Below, one piece after another: positions 53,653-64,000 of a stretch of DNA of 64,000 nt; position 1 is the stretch's first letter, and each line of letters begins with the position of its first letter. Location: positions 1,550,001-1,614,000 of the forward strand of contig NC_064652.1 in NCBI RefSeq assembly GCF_001723175.1, written 5' to 3'. This DNA is from Penicillium oxalicum. Its lineage: Eukaryota > Ascomycota > Eurotiomycetes > Eurotiales > Aspergillaceae. Below the pieces are notes generated by a model that saw nothing but the letters and a program-made list of their open reading frames with translations, had not been told where the DNA came from and did no database searches. A program made the translations under genes and the position numbers.

Positions 53653-54060
53653 GATTGCGAAACAGTGTATGTCAAATGGGAAGCGTAAAAGTCAACCGAA
53701 AAAAAAGAAAAAGTCTGAAAGTCCGCAACGTCTAAATAGAATCGAGGAGATTGGCGTGAGATGATGGTCGTGGTCCTCCAGGAAGCTGTCCGGAAGGCAG
53801 AAGCTCATCAACGCGTCCCCAGTCTGGGCGGTGAGAGTCCAGCGGACTGGCTGATAGGGCGCCTTATCGCCAGCCACGACTCTCCCCGCAACAACTCCTG
53901 AAACACACTGCCTGTAGAACATCCCTTGACACTCATTCTTTTGGATCAGTCAAGGTCGGAAGTACTGCCCGGGCGTTCTCTTCTTCTGATCATTTGCTGT
54001 ACGCTCTTTGTTGCACTTGCTGGTTGCCGTTGAATTCGCCGTCGGACATATCCGTTCATC
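53653..54060. promoter_or_regulatory. Divergent promoter region of pre3 and the Bem46-like gene
   Basis: A spacer of 408 bp between opposite start codons must serve both genes. No proteasome control element of the yeast type (GGTGGCAAA) was seen. Confidence 0.55.
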
Positions 54061-55230
54061 ATGTCCGAGTCCCCTCCGCCACCTCCATCGTGGAGCTTTG
54101 GAGGTATGGCCAACAGCGCCGTTCATTTCCTGCGCCTTCCGGTCCTGGCTTCGTCCGGCTTAGCAGTGGTCGCAAGTAGTCTCTTGTATTTCAAGCAAAA
54201 GTAGGCTCTTCCCTTTCTCACGGATGAGGGGGAAATTTCCTCGTTTTTTCCCCTTCTTTCGCCGGGTCCGTCCCATATCTCGTCAACTAATGCGCCAGCC
54301 TAGTGAACTGATCTATCCCCGCAACATCCCAGCGGATGCGCGCACCAACGTTCCCAGCCCCAGACAATTCGGCATCACCGACTTTGAAGATTTGCAAATT
54401 CCCACTCCCGATGGAGAGTCACTGAATGCGCTCTTCTTGCGCTCATCCACCAGTCGTTATCGGCGCAATCTTACAGTCATCATGTTCCACGGCAACGCCG
54501 GCAACATTGGCCATCGTGTACCAATTGCCAAGGCTTTGCAGGATACCTTGAACTGTCATGTTCTTTTGCTGGAATACAGAGGCTATGGAAAGTCTACCGG
54601 CACTCCTGATGAGTCGGGATTGAAAGTCGATGCGCAGACTGGTCTGGACTATCTGAGGCAACGGGCAGAGACGAGGGATTCCAAGTTTGTTGTCTATGGT
54701 CAGAGCCTGGGTGGTGCGGTGGCTATCAATCTTGTTGCTACCAACCAGGAGCAAGGCGACGTGGCAGGCTTAATCCTCGAGAACACTTTCTTGAGCATTC
54801 GCAAGCTAATTCCCAAGTGAGTCGTCTCCGCTGGCCATGTGGTTTTCTTGTGGGGTTGACTCGGTCTGACTATGTTCGAATAGTGTCTTCCCCCCAGCTC
54901 GATACCTGGCCCGTCTTTGCCATCAGTACTGGACGAGCGAGGATGTGTTACCCAAGATCAGCAAAGTTCCCATTCTCTTCCTCAGTGGACTGAGGGATGA
55001 ATTGGTCCCGTAAGTCAACCTTTTGGACGACCTAGTCCGAGCAGCGTCAAGATGCCGCTACTAACATCTCGCCCAGTCCTTCCAACATGACACAACTATT
55101 CGCCGTGTGCAAGTCAGAAACAAAAATCTGGCGCACATTACCCAATGGCGGTCACAATGACTCAGTCGCTGAGCCCGGCTACTTTGAACATATTCATTCC
55201 TTCGTCACGGAAGAAGTCGACATGGAGTAA
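54061..55230 (+). CDS. Bem46/ABHD13-like alpha/beta hydrolase
   Basis: Four exons (54061-54200, 54304-54816, 54884-55009, 55077-55230) give 310 residues with introns of 103, 67 and 67 bp. A short Pro-rich N-terminus precedes one membrane-anchor helix (about residues 24-44, LRLPVLASSGLAVVASSLLYF). The oxyanion region is FHGNAGNIGHR, the nucleophile is S181 in YGQSLGG, the acid is D256 in SGLRDELVP and the base is H286 in NGGHND, so the triad is complete. ELIYPRNIP and YRGYGKSTGTP are typical of the Bem46 family, which in fission yeast and Neurospora affects polarity and hyphal growth; its substrate is unknown. A location on the ER or plasma membrane is inferred from the anchor. Confidence 0.9.
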
Positions 55231-56153
55231 GGCCACGAGCGAATCTCTCCGACTTTTCTTTGTGAGCAATAAAATGCTCCCAATCCATCAATGATACCCA
55301 TCCCAACTACCCACCAAGACACCCTCCTCGCCGGTCAGACACAACCCACCCACAGTGGGATCCCAAAGATCCGTCAATATCAAATTTTCCTAAAAATGTC
55401 ATTGCGACTACCGGAGATTATCTACAGTACATCGACAGCCTTCTTTTACCTCTCTTGCGTGCCTTGCACACTCGTCTGGCGCCCTACGTCCTGCTTCTAG
55501 CTCAGTTTAGCCCGACGAAATGCTGGCTTTGCTTTCACTTTCAGTCTACAAGCTTCATCTCTGCGGGCGAATGCTTGAGCTAATTCTTTCTTCCTTTTTC
55601 TTCTTTCCAAGACGGTGGCATTTCCGGGCTTGTATACGATGTATTGCGATAGCGAGGACCTTCATGTATTATTTACTTTATTGCGACTTGTGCCACTTAC
55701 CTCATTAAGTAATTATAACTCATTGACATGCTATTTGAAGACGGCGCAGATTTTGGAGAGAAAAAACTTGTGTTTGGATGTAATTCCGTTGTATTTGACT
55801 CGGCATTTCTGAGATCAACCCCTGCGGTAACTCTTGGCTGCATGGAAAGTCTGACTTCAGATCTGTCGTTAATCAAACGCGAGGACTACGCACGTCAAAG
55901 GTGCAACCTAGTTCACCCAAATAGAGAGGGAATTACATTCCGAAACCACCTGCATAGCTAGTCAACCCGAGTGGCAAAATCTCTTCCTCGAATGATACGA
56001 CTGCAAAGTAGAAAATGTTGAGCGTAGAGGGATTGAAAGCATCAGTTTTCTATGTTCTCATTGTAATCATGGGGCTGTGTGAATGCTAATAAACTAAACG
56101 CCATTGAATGCCATCATATGCAGTCCTGCGGAATTCAAAAAAAATGTATCGAG
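55231..56153. other. Convergent intergenic region
   Basis: About 0.9 kb between the Bem46-like and NF-X1 3' ends. It is AT-rich in its second half, with caataaaatg soon after the Bem46-like stop as a likely polyadenylation element. No gene was recognised. Confidence 0.5.
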
Positions 56154-59100
56154 TTAGTTGGAAGAATAGTCCACATCGCCAGCTGTAGACTGCTGTGAAT
56201 TTTGTGGTTCTTCATTTCCGGCGTCTGCATTGTCGGGTTGCAAGACTTCGACTGCTATTTCTCCTTCCTCCTGCTCTTGCACCTGCTCTTGCACCTGCTC
56301 TTGCACAGCCTTTTCGGCCATCTCTTCCTTCTCCTCGGCCTCTTCCCAGCTGTCAGCCACTTCCGCTGGAGGCTGTGAGCGTAAGGCCTTGCCGACTCCG
56401 ACCCCAGAACGAAGCACCAGGCGCTCCTTCTTAGAAGACTGCCTAGATGTCTCGGGCATACTACCACCTGCAAGAGCGGAATAAATGGACCGACTCTGGA
56501 AGATGTTTGGCACGGGAGTGTTACTTCGCGTGCTGGTCACGCTGCCGTCGGCGCCAGGTTTCTTGGCGCGCGAGGCAACCTGGGCCCATCCATCAGCGCC
56601 CGTTTGCGTCTTGGAGGCTTCACGGGCGGCTTTGGCCTCGAGCGCGGCTGCACGTTGAGCATCTCGTTCTTTGGTGCGCTCGCGCTCCCGGAGCTTGACG
56701 CACTCACGCACACTGAGGCCGCCAATGCCGATGGACGAGCCGGAACCAACGCCGAATACGGGAGGAGTCCAGTTGAGAGTCTTCAGGACAAAGACGTGGC
56801 GGTGAGGTTCTGGGTCGTGGCTTTCTGTCACAAAGCCCCAGTCTGTTGCTAGGGAGTGAGCATAGGCCCGTAAAGTCGACTTGGCGGGCGGGAAGCGGAA
56901 TGATCGGCTCGAAGAGTCGGTTGCGAGGGCATGCATGCTGGCTTCGTACGTCTGAAGAGTTGAGAGTGGGACAGTCGAAGCCAATTTGATATACTGGTCG
57001 AGGGTCTCAGCAGAATAGGGAAGGTTGGTTGAACTGATTGCCTGGACAGTAGTGGCTTGGTTGATCTCGACGCCGAGTGCAGATGCAAGACCACGATTCC
57101 TCTCGAGGCGGGAGCACTCCTCATCGCATGTCAGGGGAGTTACAGAAGGTAAGCGCTCAGCTTGCTGAAGCTGCCCTTTGGATGTGATAGCCTTGGCGGC
57201 ACCGCAGCGTCGTTCCTGACGCAGACGCCCACAGCTACATGTTACGGTTAGTGTGGATGTGCACGGCGTCTTCTCCGGGCATGGATATGGAGCGTGGCAT
57301 TGCTCTTCGCAGGGATGACCACACAGGGACTTCGTTTTCCCGCAAGCCTGTTGACAAGGCTTGTCGGCGTCCTCGCACTCGCCGCGTCGATGGCAGTCCT
57401 TTCTGCAGTAATGGGAACCACACTTCAGAAGCGCACCGCAGACCTGGCCACAGCGAGCATCCGTAAGCCAACATGGCACGTTTTTCATCACCTTCTTGCC
57501 ACACAAACAATCCTTCTCGGTCAGGAATGGGCACTTGGGACAAGTTTCCTCGTCCAAGTGGCAGTTATGTGCAGTTTGCGGGTGACCGCACGGCTTGGGA
57601 CGGGAACAGGGGAATGGGCACGCGGGTGGTTTGGTACCACACGGCTGCGGTGGGTAGAGGATTGATCTTCCGCAGTTGCAAGGAATCTCCTCAAAGATAG
57701 CTTCTCGACAAGTGTTGCAAGCTCCCTTGTGGCAAAGCTCTGGACATGTGTGTCTTCCGCATTTCAGCAATCGACCGCAGATCCGGGTGCAGATATGCTC
57801 CGCCTCAATATCCTCATCTGTAGGGCGAAGATGTGACTTCAACTTCCGGCGCAAAGCTTGTCGCTCAATTGCCTTTTGCTCTCCTGGACAGCATCGCTCA
57901 GCGCAAGCGTGACGACCACAATGTAAAGTGGTCTTACATTGCCGGAAGCATTGGGGTGGACGGACGTCGCCTTGGTGACAGACACTCATTCCACTGGTGC
58001 GTCCACATTGGCATGAAATCGGAACACGGCGCGTACACATCCCACAGGGCCCCGTATGGCAAATTTGGTCGCAAGAATGGCCACAGGCGAGCATCTTGCC
58101 GCATGGTTCGCGACAGTTGGGGATAGGATCCTCACAAGAAGTGCGGGGTTTGAAGTCAGGAATATCGCTTAGTTTGGTTTTTCCGCATGGGCAGCGGACC
58201 ACAGAATCCGGTGACTTGGGGCAATGCGTAGGATGAGGGTCTTGAGGATGACAGGGCTTTTGGCACGAATGCAAACCGCAGTCGAACTCGCGATCACATC
58301 TGTCGTGGCAGGCGAAACAGCCCGTCCACTCGTCACTGGACCCATCACTGCGGATGATCTGGCTATCCATTTCATCCTCCTTAGCACTGCAGAGCATCTC
58401 AGTTTCGACCTTGCCGCAGTAACAGCGGCCCTCAATGGTGACCTCACATGCACCACACAGGCCTTCATGACAAGGCAAAGGACATGTGTGTTCGCCACAG
58501 GGGAGAAGATCACCACAGATCTCGCCACAGCTCCATCCATGATCGTAGTCGGTGTCTTGACAGCGCTTGGTCGATGAATTCCGTCCACAAAAGCAATCCT
58601 GAGTTGGTCCCATCGCGGTACAAGGCGCACACGGGCCTGCGTGGCAGGTGGCATCACAAGGATGAGGACAGCCTTTGCGAGGCCTGGAACATGTTTGCCC
58701 ACACGAGTGCGGAGGTAAGCCTGGCAAAGGCCTCGGATCTGTCTCCTTCTCACACCAACATGAGTAAGTAGACGGGAATCTTTCATGAGACAGGTTGCAA
58801 CCAGGACAGCGCCAGGCTTTGGGTACAGGAGGCATTTCACCCTCCTCATTTTGGCGACTGCGGGCGGCGGCTGCGCCCTCATTTGTGGACCATTTCTTCA
58901 CGCAGCTTAAGTGGAAGACCGTCCAACAGAGTTCGCAAGCCCAGACCTTGGAGCGTCGGCCTAGTTCACTGGTACAGATAGGGCATTCGTAGAGATTATG
59001 GGCGATATCTTCGTGAATACGAGTGGCAATATCGTCAGCGGTGGATTTGGTCGTGACTTTTGGTGGCCTCTGTGGGGCGTTTGGTTTGGCTTTTCCTTTG

Positions 59101-59675
59101 CCTTTCGCATTTGTTGAACGAGTATCTGAAGCAGGCGGTACCGTACCAGCAGGTCCAGGCACAAAATCAGGGGCATCGGCACGAAGGCTTGCATCTATTT
59201 CACCATTGGCCGAAGGCTCATGATGAGAGTTACCGGATTCTTGATGTGGTCTTGTTAAACGTGCGGCGAAGCCTCGAGCTCTCATTCCCCGAGACTGATG
59301 CCGGGGTATTTGCTCCGCTTGGTCTGTATCTAGGATTCCTTGACCACCTTTTCGAGGTCCATTGCCACGTCCGCGGTGTGATCCCGAGCCCCTTCCTTTG
59401 CTTGATCTTTGCGGTCTCGTCTGCTCAGAACTCTGGGCGAGCTCCGGAGTCGGTACTGAGCCCGTGACAGGTAGCTGCACCGTATCTGCACCTTGGTTGT
59501 TCAAAGGCTGCGCAGTGCCATTCTGTTGATTGACCCGCGAGGCGGCAGGGCCTGGCCTTCGGCGTCGTTGTCTAGCACGAGGGGCAGTCGGGGCAGTCGA
59601 AGCAGCCGCCGCTGCGTCTGGACCTTGCATGTTCGAACTGGGAGCGTCAAATTGAGCAGTTTCGGCCCCACTCAT
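56154..59675 (-). CDS. fap1: NF-X1/Fap1-type zinc-finger protein with RING and R3H domains
   Basis: A single exon gives 1173 residues. The N-terminal 220 residues are disordered and rich in Arg, Gly, Gln and Pro. A RING-like domain follows (CPICTSELG...WACELCWTVFHLSCVKKW...RCPGCN) at about 235-300. About nine NF-X1 zinc modules then recur as CG H.C...CH.G.C..C (for example CGKMLACGHSCDQICHTGPCGMC) to about residue 860. The R3H domain is near 930-1000 (FRFPPAKSTLRAYAHSLATDWG), followed by a charged Arg/Glu/Ala helix and a low-complexity EQVQEQ tail. Yeast Fap1 binds FKBP12 and competes with rapamycin; NFX1 proteins bind DNA or RNA and may be ubiquitin ligases. The function here is inferred from family. 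Confidence 0.93.
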   Translation of the reverse strand: MSGAETAQFDAPSSNMQGPDAAAAASTAPTAPRARQRRRRPGPAASRVNQQNGTAQPLNNQGADTVQLPVTGSVPTPELAQSSEQTRPQRSSKGRGSGSHRGRGNGPRKGGQGILDTDQAEQIPRHQSRGMRARGFAARLTRPHQESGNSHHEPSANGEIDASLRADAPDFVPGPAGTVPPASDTRSTNAKGKGKAKPNAPQRPPKVTTKSTADDIATRIHEDIAHNLYECPICTSELGRRSKVWACELCWTVFHLSCVKKWSTNEGAAAARSRQNEEGEMPPVPKAWRCPGCNLSHERFPSTYSCWCEKETDPRPLPGLPPHSCGQTCSRPRKGCPHPCDATCHAGPCAPCTAMGPTQDCFCGRNSSTKRCQDTDYDHGWSCGEICGDLLPCGEHTCPLPCHEGLCGACEVTIEGRCYCGKVETEMLCSAKEDEMDSQIIRSDGSSDEWTGCFACHDRCDREFDCGLHSCQKPCHPQDPHPTHCPKSPDSVVRCPCGKTKLSDIPDFKPRTSCEDPIPNCREPCGKMLACGHSCDQICHTGPCGMCTRRVPISCQCGRTSGMSVCHQGDVRPPQCFRQCKTTLHCGRHACAERCCPGEQKAIERQALRRKLKSHLRPTDEDIEAEHICTRICGRLLKCGRHTCPELCHKGACNTCREAIFEEIPCNCGRSILYPPQPCGTKPPACPFPCSRPKPCGHPQTAHNCHLDEETCPKCPFLTEKDCLCGKKVMKNVPCWLTDARCGQVCGALLKCGSHYCRKDCHRRGECEDADKPCQQACGKTKSLCGHPCEEQCHAPYPCPEKTPCTSTLTVTCSCGRLRQERRCGAAKAITSKGQLQQAERLPSVTPLTCDEECSRLERNRGLASALGVEINQATTVQAISSTNLPYSAETLDQYIKLASTVPLSTLQTYEASMHALATDSSSRSFRFPPAKSTLRAYAHSLATDWGFVTESHDPEPHRHVFVLKTLNWTPPVFGVGSGSSIGIGGLSVRECVKLRERERTKERDAQRAAALEAKAAREASKTQTGADGWAQVASRAKKPGADGSVTSTRSNTPVPNIFQSRSIYSALAGGSMPETSRQSSKKERLVLRSGVGVGKALRSQPPAEVADSWEEAEEKEEMAEKAVQEQVQEQVQEQEEGEIAVEVLQPDNADAGNEEPQNSQQSTAGDVDYSSN

Positions 59676-59919
59676 GTAGACTTTTTGAGAAATTCAGCGT
59701 CGGCGGCAAATTATGTGAATCGGCGGGATAAGGTCTTTCAATTAAAGCGCCAGCTTCAACAATCTGCAGTGACGTATTATGGGAGACAAGATGGGATGCG
59801 CCGGGTGGCATACGCTTCAGTAATCGAGAATGTGGTGCACCGCAAGACAGTCAAACAACTGGCGATAAGCAACAGCAAGATATCGAGAGAATGTCGAGCC
59901 TAAAGAGGCGAAATGGCTT

Positions 59920-60325
59920 TTAAGAGAAGCTCGACTTGGTCAAGAGCTGGCTGATAAAATCCTCCAAAACGGGGGGCAATACTGAGGCGGAACTCAAGGC
60001 GGTGGAATGTGGCGGTCCCTCACATCTGAACCAATCAGGTCGTAAAGAAATCACATTCAGAATCTTCGATCTGGTCCGCCGGAGTGCAGCTAGATCCCGC
60101 CAGTGAGTCAATCCGCCTACCAAATGACTCACAGGCGTCAGATCCACTTCCATCCACTGCCTTCAAGACCCACAGAATTCCATCTGCATCTACAGATGTA
60201 CCCAACTGCAAGAAATTGTCTTGCATCCTGTGCGGCTGCCTGGAGATCCTGTCGCGCATGACATGTTCTACCATGATTTCTAGATTCTGGGAACGTCCCG
60301 AGTCTCGGCATTCAGCAGTAGACAT
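59920..60325 (-). CDS. Unrecognised candidate small gene, two exons
   Basis: If a 43-bp intron (GTGAGT at 60132 to TCTAG at 60090) is removed, two open frames join in phase into about 120 residues (exons 60133-60325 and 59920-60089). The product would begin MSTAECRDSGRSQNLE and end LLTKSSFS. I recognise no domain. An in-frame ATG at 60376 would add 17 residues. The intron is very short, another frame of exon 1 is also open over part of its length, and codon choice gives no clear verdict. It may be chance. Confidence 0.2.
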
Positions 60326-60722
60326 GCATTTCGACTGATTCTTTTTCGAATTTATCAGCACAGTTGACGTCGACACTTTTGAAGAATACTACTGATTGAT
60401 AGTAGCGGCCATCGTCAATTGCCTCGGCTGATTGGGCAATTCATGCACAAATCAGCAACCACGTTCATGGGTGGAAGAAGGATACAAAATCTCCCACGCT
60501 TCCTTGCATCGGATGTAAAGAGAAAGAGAAAGAGAAAGAGAAAGAGAAAGAGACAAAATATCATCGGAGCCAGTCGCGCTATGCAATTTTGAGCTCAGAC
60601 CAACCGAACAACATTGCTTTGGATCGAGCCCATCAAAGACCGTACCGTAACAAATAAAGTCATCAGAAATAGGGGATATGCCAAATTATAGATACATCAC
60701 TCCCGCCAAGATTTATAAAAGA
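60326..60722. other. Short spacer with a hexanucleotide repeat
   Basis: About 0.4 kb after the LYAR-like stop. It contains an AAAGAG repeat at 60517-60553 and otherwise AT-rich 3' sequence. Confidence 0.5.
60517..60553 (+). repeat. Hexanucleotide (AAAGAG) repeat, about six copies
   Basis: Six consecutive, perfect AAAGAG units at 60517-60552 plus the first base of a seventh, about 170 bp beyond the stop codon of the LYAR-like gene. Confidence 0.9.
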
Positions 60723-62678
60723 TTAAATGAAAACAACAATTTCTCCCCGGTCATTTCGTCTCAACCTCAAAGCCCGCCAAAGGTCCTTTTCATCATCCGC
60801 TCTGCGGTCCATACCGCCATCTTGACCTAGATCCGAGTAGCGATCATCTTCAAATTGACGATGGAATCGCTTCAGAGCCTTGTGAATTGAGCAGCCGCGC
60901 TCGCTATCTCTGGACGCCACGATGTTGAGGAAATGCATGGCCAACTCCCGCTGCAGCTCCTCGTCGCCGCGCGCCGGCGGCTTCGACGCGCGGTAGACGG
61001 TCACCTGGCGCTCGCGATGCGGGGAGCGCGAGTCTGATCGGCGACGCTCATCGCTCTGTTTCTGACGACGACTGGGCCGATCCCCATCGGTGGGGTTACT
61101 GCTCTTCCGCTTAGCCTTCCGGTCCGAGTGCGAGTCGGAGACATGGCGGCTTCGATGGGACTTCTTCTTGCGGACCTCGAGACCGTCCTCGGCATCGGAG
61201 GAAGAACCGCGGCGGGTGCGAGCAGGTGCGCGAGAGCTGCTATCGTGAGTCACACTGCTGGTCGAGGCAACCGATCCACCGAACATGGAAGACACCAGAC
61301 GCTCGGCTCGGTTCTTCATCGAGATCCCGAGACCTTGATCGCCGTGGCCGATGCTCTGTTTGGATTCCTTCCCGTTGCGGCGAGTGCGCTTGATCGGAGA
61401 GGAGGCATCGTTGTAGGGCTGGCGGTGGAGGTCAGGAGAACCCTCGGGGGATGCAGAGCGCATCATACGGTTCAAACCACCGGTCAGGCCGGAGTGAGCG
61501 AGGTGGGGGGTCCCGGCGTTGTTGATGACACTGGAGGGCGCATCCAACATTGGGGTATCCTCATTCACTTGCGGGCTGGCAGGGTTCTCCTGTCCACGCT
61601 TGCGCTTCTTTTCGCTCACAGCCTCGCCATCGCGCTTGTCCTCCTTGCGTCGCTCCTTCTTGCTCTTCTTGGGAGCGGGAGTGACAAATTCTGTCGACGC
61701 GTTCGCGGCGTCTTTGGGGTTCATGGACGGAGAGACGGGGTCTGCGCCGTAGGAGAAACCATTCTCCTCGTAAGCAACGTCGTAGTGACCCTCGTCATCA
61801 GTCTTGGTATCCACCTTGGCCAGTGCACTACTGGGCTCGAAGACGGACTTGGCGTTGGCCACCATACGCATCTGTTCCTTGGGCGTAGCCTGAGGGGCCA
61901 GCGACATCTTTGAAGCGTTCGGGGTCGATTCGGTGACTAGATAGTCGAAGACGTTGACGGGCTTCTCGCCCTTAGCCAGCGCATCTGAAGTGGCTTTGCC
62001 CTCGCCAACAGGAGGGGGCGAAGGCGCCGGGGGCGGGGCCGCTTCGGACTTGAGGGCTTCACCATCAGAACCATCTTCAACTCGAGGCTGCTTGGACGCA
62101 TTGGCGTTGACATTGCCCTTGTCCTTTTGGTTGGCAGCATTCTGTCCGTTTTGGCCCTTCTTACCTCCTTTGGCAGGTTTTTCGCGGTACAGGGCGCCTT
62201 GGTATTTTTGGGCTTCGCTCATGCAAGACTAGAAACATGTAAGGCTTGGTCAGCGCCGTCCTTCCGAATCCCATTTTGACTTTCTCCATGCGTCTGCCAG
62301 ACGGTCGACTTCTCCCCCACCGGACATCTCAGACTCTCCGGATATGGGCCCATTGCTCCAGCCGCGCAATTTGATTGTTTTCGGTGGGCGACGTGTGCCA
62401 TTGAAGCGAACGTACCGTGTGTGCCCTGTAAGCGGTCCCTTGAAAATGGACCATGCAATCGATACAAGTGAAAGAGGCGCCGCGACACTGGTTGCGATGG
62501 GGATCAAGCTTTTTCTTGGTGAAAATGTCACCGCATGCCTATTTTTTTCACAACAAAAACACTCCTGTCAGCCACTGTCCATGCGAGTTTGAATGAGGGA
62601 CAAGTCCAAGATCTTCGAAGCCAAGTCCCTCACCCCAAGGGGATCAATTCGGCTCACCTCGCATTGGAAGGACACCAT
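60723..62678 (-). CDS. LYAR-type C2HC zinc-finger nucleolar protein
   Basis: Three exons (62658-62678, 62416-62538, 60723-62228) give 549 residues; introns are 119 and 187 bp. Exon 1 is 21 nt and encodes only MVSFQCE. Splicing yields FQCEACGDIFTKKKLDPHRNQC and FTCIDCMVHFQGTAYRAHTSC, the paired zinc fingers of the LYAR family, followed by MSEAQKYQGALY. The first intron lies between the first two cysteine ligands. The long middle is low in complexity and rich in Lys/Arg/Ser/Asp with basic runs (KKSKKERRKEDKRDGE) that suit nucleolar targeting. A conserved-looking C-terminal helix region (ELQRELAMHFLNIVASRD...IHKALKRFHRQF) ends the protein. Family members act in ribosome biogenesis and transcription; that role is inferred. 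Starting at 62222 alone would lose the zinc fingers. Confidence 0.88.
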
Positions 62679-64000
62679 CTTGACGTCGCAAACGATAAGA
62701 GTAACAGTGATTCAAAGTATAAATGGGACAAGCCGATTGAGTGACGACCAAGCACGACCCGTCGTTCGCGCGGCACAAGATATAGCAACCGGTTGAAAGT
62801 GCCGATGAAAATTAGTCGAGCAGTATCGACGTGAGCGGGGAGTTGGCAGAGAATGCGCGGGCCGCAAATTTGAAGAACGGACAGGCGTGCGGAGCACAAC
62901 AACAAAGTTATCCCTTGCGGAGTTGCGACGAGGGAGGGGGGGATGGCTATGTCTTTAAAAGGAAGTCGAGTATTGCGCAGAGTTGGGGTGTCGCCTGCAC
63001 GAGTTGCGCTGACTTGGAAAGGTCAAGTCAGCCCTCTTTGCTTGGACTTTGTGTTTTTTCTCTTTTCTTTTCTCTTTTTTTTTTCCTTTTTCCCTTTTTT
63101 TTTTAGTTCCGGCGCGTCGAGAATGAGACAGCCGCGTGACGGAACGCTATACTTTATTCGGTAAGAGCTAGTCCTAGATAGGCAGAGTGATTGATGTGTA
63201 GTCTCGAAAGTCGGGGGTGTTCTTCATCGTCAAAAGTTGGTAGATGGCTGTGGAGTAGGACTATAATAAAACCACGAGTTAAGCTGTGGATGATCTCACG
63301 GTCTCACAACGATATACTGTTGAAGCACACTCATTATAGCTCACGAAGACAAGACTGAAATAACACGAGAAAGGAACATGAAACACAGCATCCGCCTCTG
63401 ACAGGGGTCCCCTCGATCTTCTCCCTCTGGGACTGCGGGACTCTCTCCTCGCTCAGACCAAAGCGCTTCAAAGCCGCGTCTGAACGCGACGATAGGTATA
63501 TGCAGTACATAAGTATTGTGTCAACGAGAATGCCGACAGTCATGGAGTATGCATCGGGGATTCGAGAAGAGCATACACGATCTACTACTTAACGCTACCA
63601 TTTAATGCGCTCCAGTCTTTAATCCACTGCCAGCACTTATGCTTGTCAAGTGGACTGCCATACTCTTTCACCAGATCTAAAATTCAGAATGATAATTACT
63701 CCTCGATAGATAAGAAGTATAAGCTATCCCCTGAAGACTAGCAGTTACGCCGATCGCAACCCGTGCCGCCGCCATCTCGCTACATCATGACTTGCCCCCA
63801 ACCCAAATCCAGACAGGTCAGAAGACTCCCCCCCCCCCCTAATCTCTTCTTCACTTGTTTCTTTGGATCAGCTGGATGGGAGGAAAAGCCTCCTACCCCG
63901 CGAGCCCTATTTTTGGCTCGGCTCAAATCCCGGGATTTGTAGATTCACTGAGCGTGCGCAGAGTGTGTGGCGCTGCTCCCAAATCACACAGCAGAATCCA
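62679..64000. other. Right-edge region without a gene
   Basis: About 1.3 kb upstream of the LYAR-like gene. It has T-rich runs near 63060-63105, a run of 12 C at 63828-63839 and two adjacent inverted repeats near 63901-63938. The largest open frames are under 95 codons and match nothing. Confidence 0.5.

Noticed and set aside
58169..58882. 237-codon minus-strand frame within the NF-X1 gene
   Set aside because: It is a shifted frame of the cysteine-rich repeats, not a separate protein.

Overview
The window is ordinary nuclear DNA of a filamentous ascomycete, most likely an Eurotiales mould of the Aspergillus/Penicillium kind. The reasons are short GT-AG introns (43 to 356 bp, most 55 to 150), genes on both strands with kilobase-scale spacers, pyrimidine-rich leaders, a LaeA-type methyltransferase close to the Aspergillus nidulans protein, and a degenerate Pol II CTD ending in SPRQK. 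Genus and species cannot be fixed from this sequence alone. Gene coordinates below are genomic spans from start codon to stop codon. Exon limits are given in the evidence text and were derived by reading splice sites and checking that the phases add up.

Layout. 1-3020: no confident gene. 3021-4970 (+): Sfp1-like C2H2 regulator. 6758-8655 (-): TFIIA large subunit. 9730-11715 (-): Cdc20/Slp1 APC/C activator, head to head with 12267-14727 (+): Kelch-BTB protein (Ral2/LZTR1-like). 16427-18204 (+): intracellular GH1 beta-glucosidase. 18205-21318: gene-free spacer. 21319-22172 (-): Sfr1-type recombination mediator. 22393-25130 (-): Hrd3/SEL1 ERAD subunit. 25811-27483 (-): Swd1/RBBP5 COMPASS subunit, head to head with 28315-33811 (+): RPB1. 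35469-37287 (-): WDR89-like protein. 37288-42040: large spacer and leader. 42041-43531 (+): LaeA. 44659-44763 (-): intron-containing tRNA-Pro(CGG). 47216-48914 (-): Pho80-type cyclin. 52636-53652 (-): proteasome beta1, head to head with 54061-55230 (+): Bem46-like hydrolase. 56154-59675 (-): NF-X1/Fap1 zinc-finger protein. 59920-60325 (-): weak two-exon candidate. 60723-62678 (-): LYAR-type nucleolar zinc-finger protein. 62679-64000: no gene seen.

Most genes are conserved housekeeping or regulatory genes: Pol II initiation and its chromatin mark (TFIIA, RPB1, Swd1), cell cycle and proteolysis (Cdc20, proteasome beta1, Hrd3), nutrient and secondary-metabolism control (Sfp1, Pho80, LaeA), and recombination (Sfr1). 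They do not form an operon or a biosynthetic cluster, and no synthase, transporter, transposase, CRISPR array or mobile element was recognised. I found no new biological system. The most notable items are at gene-structure level: a 15-nt internal exon that carries the catalytic threonine of proteasome beta1, an 11-residue tandem repeat in the LaeA N-terminus, upstream ORFs and a long CT-rich leader before laeA, a GC-AG intron in swd1, and an 11-bp duplicated splice acceptor in hrd3.
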